A stretch of DNA of 64,000 nt from Christiangramia fulva (GTDB taxonomy: Bacteria; Bacteroidota; Bacteroidia; Flavobacteriales; Flavobacteriaceae): assembly GCF_003024155.1 (NCBI RefSeq), contig NZ_CP028136.1:2666001-2730000 (forward strand). The letters run 5' to 3'. This document shows positions 60,008 to 64,000 of this stretch, piece by piece (position 1 is the stretch's first letter; each line of letters begins with the position of its first letter). A program made the translations under genes and the position numbers. The notes under the pieces were generated by a model, which did no database searches, had not been told where the DNA came from, and saw only the letters and a list, made by a program, of their open reading frames with translations.

Positions 60008-62137
60008 CTATTCATCAATTAAAATCTCCAATAACTGGATCGCGGCATCACTGATTTTTGTTCCTGGTCCAAAAACCGCAACGGCTCCGGCATCAAATAG
60101 GAACTTATAATCCTGAGAAGGTATCACTCCGCCTACGATCACCATAATATCTTCGCGGCCTCTTTTCTTCAGTTCTTCGATCACCTGTGGCACCAAAGTT
60201 TTATGTCCCGCAGCAAGCGAAGAAACTCCCAGAATGTGCACATCATTCTCCACGGCCTGTTGGGCGGCTTCGGCAGGAGTCTGGAATAGCGGACCGATAT
60301 CCACATCAAATCCCAGATCGGCGTAACCGGTAGCCACTACCTTTGCTCCGCGATCATGGCCGTCCTGTCCCATTTTCGCGATCATGATGCGCGGGCGCCG
60401 GCCTTCCATTTCGGCGAATTTATCGGCGAGGTCCCTTGCTTTATTAAATGAGCTGTTATCTTTCATTTCTTTTGAATATACACCGCTAAAGGTTTGTACC
60501 TTGGCCTTGTGGCGCCCATAAACTTTTTCCAGCGCATCGCTAATCTCACCCAAACTGGCTCTTTCCCGGGCAGCTTCTATGGCTAACTCCAATAAGTTGC
60601 CATTTTTTTCACGCGCTGCTTCGGTAAGTCTTTCCAAAGCTTTATGCACTTTTTCAGAATCCCTTTCAGATTTTATTTTTTCGAGCCTTGCGATCTGTTG
60701 TCGGCGTACGGTTTGATTATCGACTTCGAGAGTGACGAGTTCTTCCTCTTTTTCGAGTCGGTATTTATTTACTCCAACGATAATATCGGTACCGCTATCG
60801 ATCCTTGCCTGCTTTTTAGCGGCAGCTTCTTCAATTCGCATTTTCGGGATTCCTGATTCAATGGCTTTGGTCATTCCGCCAAGTTCTTCCACTTCTTCAA
60901 TTAGCTTCCAGGCTTTCTGAGCGATCTCTTCCGTTAGTTTTTCCACATAAAAACTACCCGCCCAGGGATCTACTGTTTTAGTAATATTAGTCTCATTTTG
61001 AAGATAAAGCTGCGTATTTCTTGCAATTCTGGCGGAAAAATCGGTTGGCAGGGCAATAGCCTCGTCAAGGGCATTGGTATGTAAGCTTTGAGTCCCACCG
61101 AAAGCTGCAGCCGCCGCTTCTATACAGGTTCTCGCCACATTATTGAACGGATCCTGCTCGGTTAAACTCCAGCCGCTGGTTTGGGAATGTGTTCTAAGGG
61201 AAAGCGATTTTGGATTCTTCGGATTGAACTGTTTAACCAGCTTCGCCCAAAGCATCCGTGCGGCACGCATTTTTGCGATTTCCATAAAATGGTTCATTCC
61301 TATGGCCCAGAAAAAGGAAAGTCTGGGAGCAAAACTATCGATATCCATTCCGGCTTCGAGTCCTTTTCGGATGTATTCGAGTCCGTCAGCCAGGGTATAA
61401 GCCAGTTCAATATCGCAGGTCGCACCGGCTTCCTGCATGTGATAACCTGAAATACTGATACTATTGAATCGCGGCATGCGCTTCGAAGCATATTCGAAAA
61501 TATCAGAAATGATCTTCATGGAAGGAGTAGGAGGGTAGATGTAAGTGTTCCTCACCATGAATTCCTTCAAAATATCATTTTGGATGGTGCCTGAAAGCTG
61601 TTCAGGTTTTACGCCCTGTTCCTCAGCAGCCACGATATAAAATGCCATAATTGGCAAAACGGCCCCGTTCATGGTCATGGAAACCGACATCTTATCAAGC
61701 GGAATCTGGTCGAAGAGAATCTTCATATCTTCCACCGAGTCAATGGCCACACCAGCTTTACCCACGTCCCCCACCACGCGTTCGTGATCGCTGTCATAGC
61801 CGCGATGCGTTGGTAAATCGAAGGCCACGCTCAGGCCTTTTTGTCCGGCAGCCAGGTTTCGCCTGTAAAATGCGTTACTTTCTTCAGCGGTTGAAAATCC
61901 GGCGTACTGGCGAATTGTCCAGGGCCTTTTAACATACATGGTGCTGTATGGACCACGCAGGTATGGCGGAATTCCCGCGGCAAAATGCAGGTGCTCGGCG
62001 TCTTTTAAATCGGCTGAAGAATAATGTTTTTTTATATCAATCCCTTCCGGAGTTTTAAATTCGCTGTTTCCGGAATTCTCCTCAGAATTAGCTTTTTTCT
62101 CGGCTAATTGTATGTTCTGTAGATCTTTTCGCGACAT
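60008..62137 (-). CDS. Methylmalonyl-CoA mutase large (alpha) subunit
   Basis: Adenosylcobalamin-dependent isomerisation of methylmalonyl-CoA and succinyl-CoA. The N-terminal TIM barrel includes [20 protein letters not shown] (about 68-87) and the substrate pocket [10 protein letters not shown]. The C-terminal B12-binding domain starts near 580 with [10 protein letters not shown], whose H594 is the lower cobalt ligand, and ends with [12 protein letters not shown]. Length 709 is standard. It works with the small subunit encoded ten bases upstream. Confidence 0.95.
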   Translation of the reverse strand: MSRKDLQNIQLAEKKANSEENSGNSEFKTPEGIDIKKHYSSADLKDAEHLHFAAGIPPYLRGPYSTMYVKRPWTIRQYAGFSTAEESNAFYRRNLAAGQKGLSVAFDLPTHRGYDSDHERVVGDVGKAGVAIDSVEDMKILFDQIPLDKMSVSMTMNGAVLPIMAFYIVAAEEQGVKPEQLSGTIQNDILKEFMVRNTYIYPPTPSMKIISDIFEYASKRMPRFNSISISGYHMQEAGATCDIELAYTLADGLEYIRKGLEAGMDIDSFAPRLSFFWAIGMNHFMEIAKMRAARMLWAKLVKQFNPKNPKSLSLRTHSQTSGWSLTEQDPFNNVARTCIEAAAAAFGGTQSLHTNALDEAIALPTDFSARIARNTQLYLQNETNITKTVDPWAGSFYVEKLTEEIAQKAWKLIEEVEELGGMTKAIESGIPKMRIEEAAAKKQARIDSGTDIIVGVNKYRLEKEEELVTLEVDNQTVRRQQIARLEKIKSERDSEKVHKALERLTEAAREKNGNLLELAIEAARERASLGEISDALEKVYGRHKAKVQTFSGVYSKEMKDNSSFNKARDLADKFAEMEGRRPRIMIAKMGQDGHDRGAKVVATGYADLGFDVDIGPLFQTPAEAAQQAVENDVHILGVSSLAAGHKTLVPQVIEELKKRGREDIMVIVGGVIPSQDYKFLFDAGAVAVFGPGTKISDAAIQLLEILIDE

Positions 62138-62146
62138 ATTCCGGTT

Positions 62147-63532
62147 TTAATTTTTCGAATTTTCTTCCGTTTCTAAACGACGTTTTTCATAATCTTCGCT
62201 GAGTCGTTTTTCAAGGATTGGTTCCAGTAAGGTTTTTCGATGTTTCTTCTTCAAAAAAGGAAAAAGTTCCAGTTCATTTTTCATACGATCCTGCTGATTC
62301 TCAAATTTATTGGTCCCAATCAATACCAGCTTCTGCTCATCGAAAGCTTCTTGTTCAGCCCTGGCACTTTCTTTTATTTTTCGCTGAATAGTTCCGGCTT
62401 TCAATTCTTTCAGAAAGCCACCACCTTTTTCAACTTCCTTAAAAATTTCAAGGGCTTTTTCAGCCAGTTGTATGGTCAGACTTTCAATATAATAGGTACC
62501 TTCCGCAATATTGCCCACTTTATCAAAATAACTTTCATTTTTCAGAATAAGCAGTTGATTGCGGGCAATTCTGCTTCCAAATTCATTGTCTTTATGATAG
62601 ACAATGTCGTACGGAAAATTACAAATTGCATCGGCACCACCAAGTATCGCACTCATGCACTCGGTTGTGGTACGAAGCAAATTCACATTGTAATCGTAAA
62701 TCGTCTTATTTCTTTTCCCCGGAAATGTCAGGATTTCACAAGTTTCACTCCAGCCGAATTCTTCTGCTATAGTGCTGTACAACCAGCGAAGCGCCCTGAT
62801 TTTAGCGATTTCCATAAAATAATCGGCTCCCACAGAAACCTTGAACTGCACAGGATTTTTCTTGGCCGAAGTATTACCAGAAAAATAATTGAAATATTCG
62901 GTAAGCTGAGCAATGGAATAGGAGAGTTGCTGTGGAATATTGGCTCCCGCATTCTGAAAAAGTGAAGCATCGACACTGATAATCGAACTGAAATTTGAAG
63001 AATTCTGAACGATTTTCTCCAAATCTTCATGGTCTTTTTTCAGGTTATCGAACCAGTTACCGCTGCGGGCAAGTTTTCCGATTATATCGGTTTGCAGGAA
63101 AGATTTTCCGCTTCTGCCTTCCAGGTATTTATTTAATTTCGCTGCGTAACCAGGATCAAGAAAAAGGAGATCGAAATAAAGATCAATTTCCTGTGGAAGT
63201 CCTTTCAGCAGAGTTTCAGCTTCAATATCAGCAGAAGGAATAGTGAACCAGATCGCTTCGGCCCCTTTTTCAATAGCATTCAGGGCTTTTTTTAAAGCTG
63301 TTTCCGCAGAAACTGCATAAATTTTTTCAGTGACCTTCCAATTGGCAGGATTATTAATTTTCAGCGTTTCCTGAACATCTTCTGAAGTGTAAAATGGCTT
63401 AATATCAATGCCATGAAGGCTGTGCGTGACAAGGGTTTCGTTATAATCTGCTCCCTTGAGATCAGCCTGTATCTTCTGTTTCCATTGTTTTGCAGAAACT
63501 TGTTCAAATTCCTGAAATAACAATTCTTTCAT
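62147..63532 (-). CDS. Methylmalonyl-CoA mutase small (beta) subunit
   Basis: Catalytically inactive partner of the large subunit, 461 residues. It has the TIM-barrel part (YFMEIAKIRALRWLYSTIAEE, split; FGSRIARNQLLILKNES) but ends before a B12-binding domain; no DxHxxG motif is seen. It is shorter than the Propionibacterium small subunit (about 640) because it lacks that C-terminal domain. Start and downstream gene spacing show one transcription unit with the large subunit. Confidence 0.93.
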   Translation of the reverse strand: MKELLFQEFEQVSAKQWKQKIQADLKGADYNETLVTHSLHGIDIKPFYTSEDVQETLKINNPANWKVTEKIYAVSAETALKKALNAIEKGAEAIWFTIPSADIEAETLLKGLPQEIDLYFDLLFLDPGYAAKLNKYLEGRSGKSFLQTDIIGKLARSGNWFDNLKKDHEDLEKIVQNSSNFSSIISVDASLFQNAGANIPQQLSYSIAQLTEYFNYFSGNTSAKKNPVQFKVSVGADYFMEIAKIRALRWLYSTIAEEFGWSETCEILTFPGKRNKTIYDYNVNLLRTTTECMSAILGGADAICNFPYDIVYHKDNEFGSRIARNQLLILKNESYFDKVGNIAEGTYYIESLTIQLAEKALEIFKEVEKGGGFLKELKAGTIQRKIKESARAEQEAFDEQKLVLIGTNKFENQQDRMKNELELFPFLKKKHRKTLLEPILEKRLSEDYEKRRLETEENSKN

Positions 63533-63563
63533 TATCGGGTTGGTTTTTTACGAAAGAGCAGGT

Positions 63564-63878
63564 TTAGTCGATGGTGTCGTACTCGATGATGTAAATATCT
63601 TCATCATCCCTCTTCATATAGTACTTCTGGCGGGCAAATTTCTCCAGCTCGGTGGAATCATGGAGCTTGTTGATCACCTCTTTATCTTCCGCAATTTGAG
63701 TTTGATAATAGTTTTTATTGTCCTGCAATTCCTGAATTTCCTGATTTAATTCATGATGAATAAGCCAGGAATTGGTATCCAGGAAAAACATCCATCCGGC
63801 AAAAATCAAGGTTATCAGCACATATTTGTTGCTGATAAACCTGAACCAGGGCTTTTTTCGCAGGTCTTTAAATTTCAT
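63564..63878 (-). CDS. FtsB/DivIC-like septum formation initiator
   Basis: A 104-residue bitopic division protein: one transmembrane helix (KYVLITLIFAGWMFFL, about 18-33), then a coiled coil (QEIQELQDNKNYYQTQIAEDK, split, about 46-70) and a conserved ARQKYYMKRDDED tail. It likely bridges FtsL/FtsQ-type divisome proteins. It stands between udk and the mutase small subunit, an order often seen in flavobacteria. Confidence 0.9.
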   Translation of the reverse strand: MKFKDLRKKPWFRFISNKYVLITLIFAGWMFFLDTNSWLIHHELNQEIQELQDNKNYYQTQIAEDKEVINKLHDSTELEKFARQKYYMKRDDEDIYIIEYDTID

Positions 63879-63897
63879 ACTCGTTAAATATACAAAT

Positions 63898-64000
63898 TTA
63901 GGTTAAGCGATCTTTAATAATTGTTTGAACGATATCAACAGCCACGGTATTATATCGATTCGTAGGAATTATGATATCGGCGAATTCTTTAGTAGGTTCA
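63898..64000 (-). CDS. udk: Uridine kinase, C-terminal end (cut by window edge)
   Basis: Only the last 34 codons are in the window: EPTKEFADIIIPTNRYN followed by TVAVDIVQTIIKDRLT and a TAA. This matches the conserved C-terminus of uridine kinases (phosphorylation of uridine and cytidine). Nineteen bases separate it from the ftsB-like gene. Confidence 0.85.
   Translation of the reverse strand, partial: EPTKEFADIIIPTNRYNTVAVDIVQTIIKDRLT

Noticed and set aside
61651..61932. Open frame antisense to the mutase large subunit
   Set aside because: It is a shadow of a well-supported gene, with no start context or family features.
1..64000. CRISPR array, prophage, transposon or toxin-antitoxin pair
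   Set aside because: No regularly spaced repeats, integrase, transposase or phage structural gene was found; only the tRNA-His 3' repeat hints at past integration.

Overview
The window reads as a chromosomal segment of a marine-type flavobacterium (Bacteroidota, Flavobacteriia, close to Gramella/Christiangramella, Salegentibacter or Zunongwangia). The evidence is the Bacteroidota promoter motif TAnnTTTG in front of many genes, the absence of obvious Shine-Dalgarno sequences, several TTG/GTG starts, moderately low GC, and family content typical of the group: GldI, BshB1, DUF3810, DUF5683, WbqC, DUF349, split methylmalonyl-CoA mutase, and a lepB-dapB-parB-parA block. The genus is an inference; no rRNA gene is present. 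I found no CRISPR array, prophage, transposase, plasmid gene or obvious defence island. Most of the window is core metabolism and cell-envelope housekeeping.

Layout. 1-7.2 kb: start of lysA (cut by the window edge), an MFS exporter, sucC, a small secreted protein, a metallo-beta-lactamase-fold lipoprotein, a GNAT enzyme, a trehalase lipoprotein and a DUF1622 membrane protein. 7.2-14.5 kb: hutI-hutG (late histidine degradation), a zinc alcohol dehydrogenase, a trans-sulfuration-type PLP enzyme followed by bshB1 (bacillithiol), tRNA-His with a duplicated 3' end and a REP-like palindrome, mazG and a methyltransferase. 14.5-24.1 kb (all minus): a large DUF349 protein, aroE with two tandem DUF368 (PopT-family) proteins, a TPR protein, and an OstA-like LPS-transport protein coupled to a class III aminotransferase. 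24.3-26.0 kb: two consecutive Tat-exported ferritin-like proteins. 26.0-42.1 kb: purA, a Fur-family regulator, a bifunctional (p)ppGpp enzyme, an M48 protease, an rRNA/tRNA methyltransferase, two secreted amidohydrolases, DUF3810, pepD, and the operon DHH phosphoesterase-gldI-cyclophilin/FKBP fusion. 42.4-53.0 kb: ndk, a helical hypothetical with pcm, recF with a lipoprotein and a DUF721/DciA-like protein, then the plus-strand series TPR-ribH and small membrane protein-mutL-rhomboid-rhomboid-EEP phosphatase. 53.0-64 kb (all minus): wbqC-like, lepB, dapB, DUF5683, parB, parA, a dienoyl-CoA-reductase-like SDR, an AT-rich methyltransferase, both methylmalonyl-CoA mutase subunits, ftsB-like and the 3' end of udk.

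Functional groups. Envelope and protein maturation are strongly represented: LepB, three PPIase domains, PopT-like lipid carriers, OstA, rhomboids and several lipoproteins. The replication and segregation genes (recF, DciA-like, parAB, mutL) are dispersed; I saw no clear dnaA, origin or parS site. The least explained parts are the Tat ferritin pair, the amidohydrolase pair in which only one of three folds keeps its metal ligands, the protein next to pcm, and the tRNA-His 3'-end duplication. None of these can be called a new system from sequence alone.
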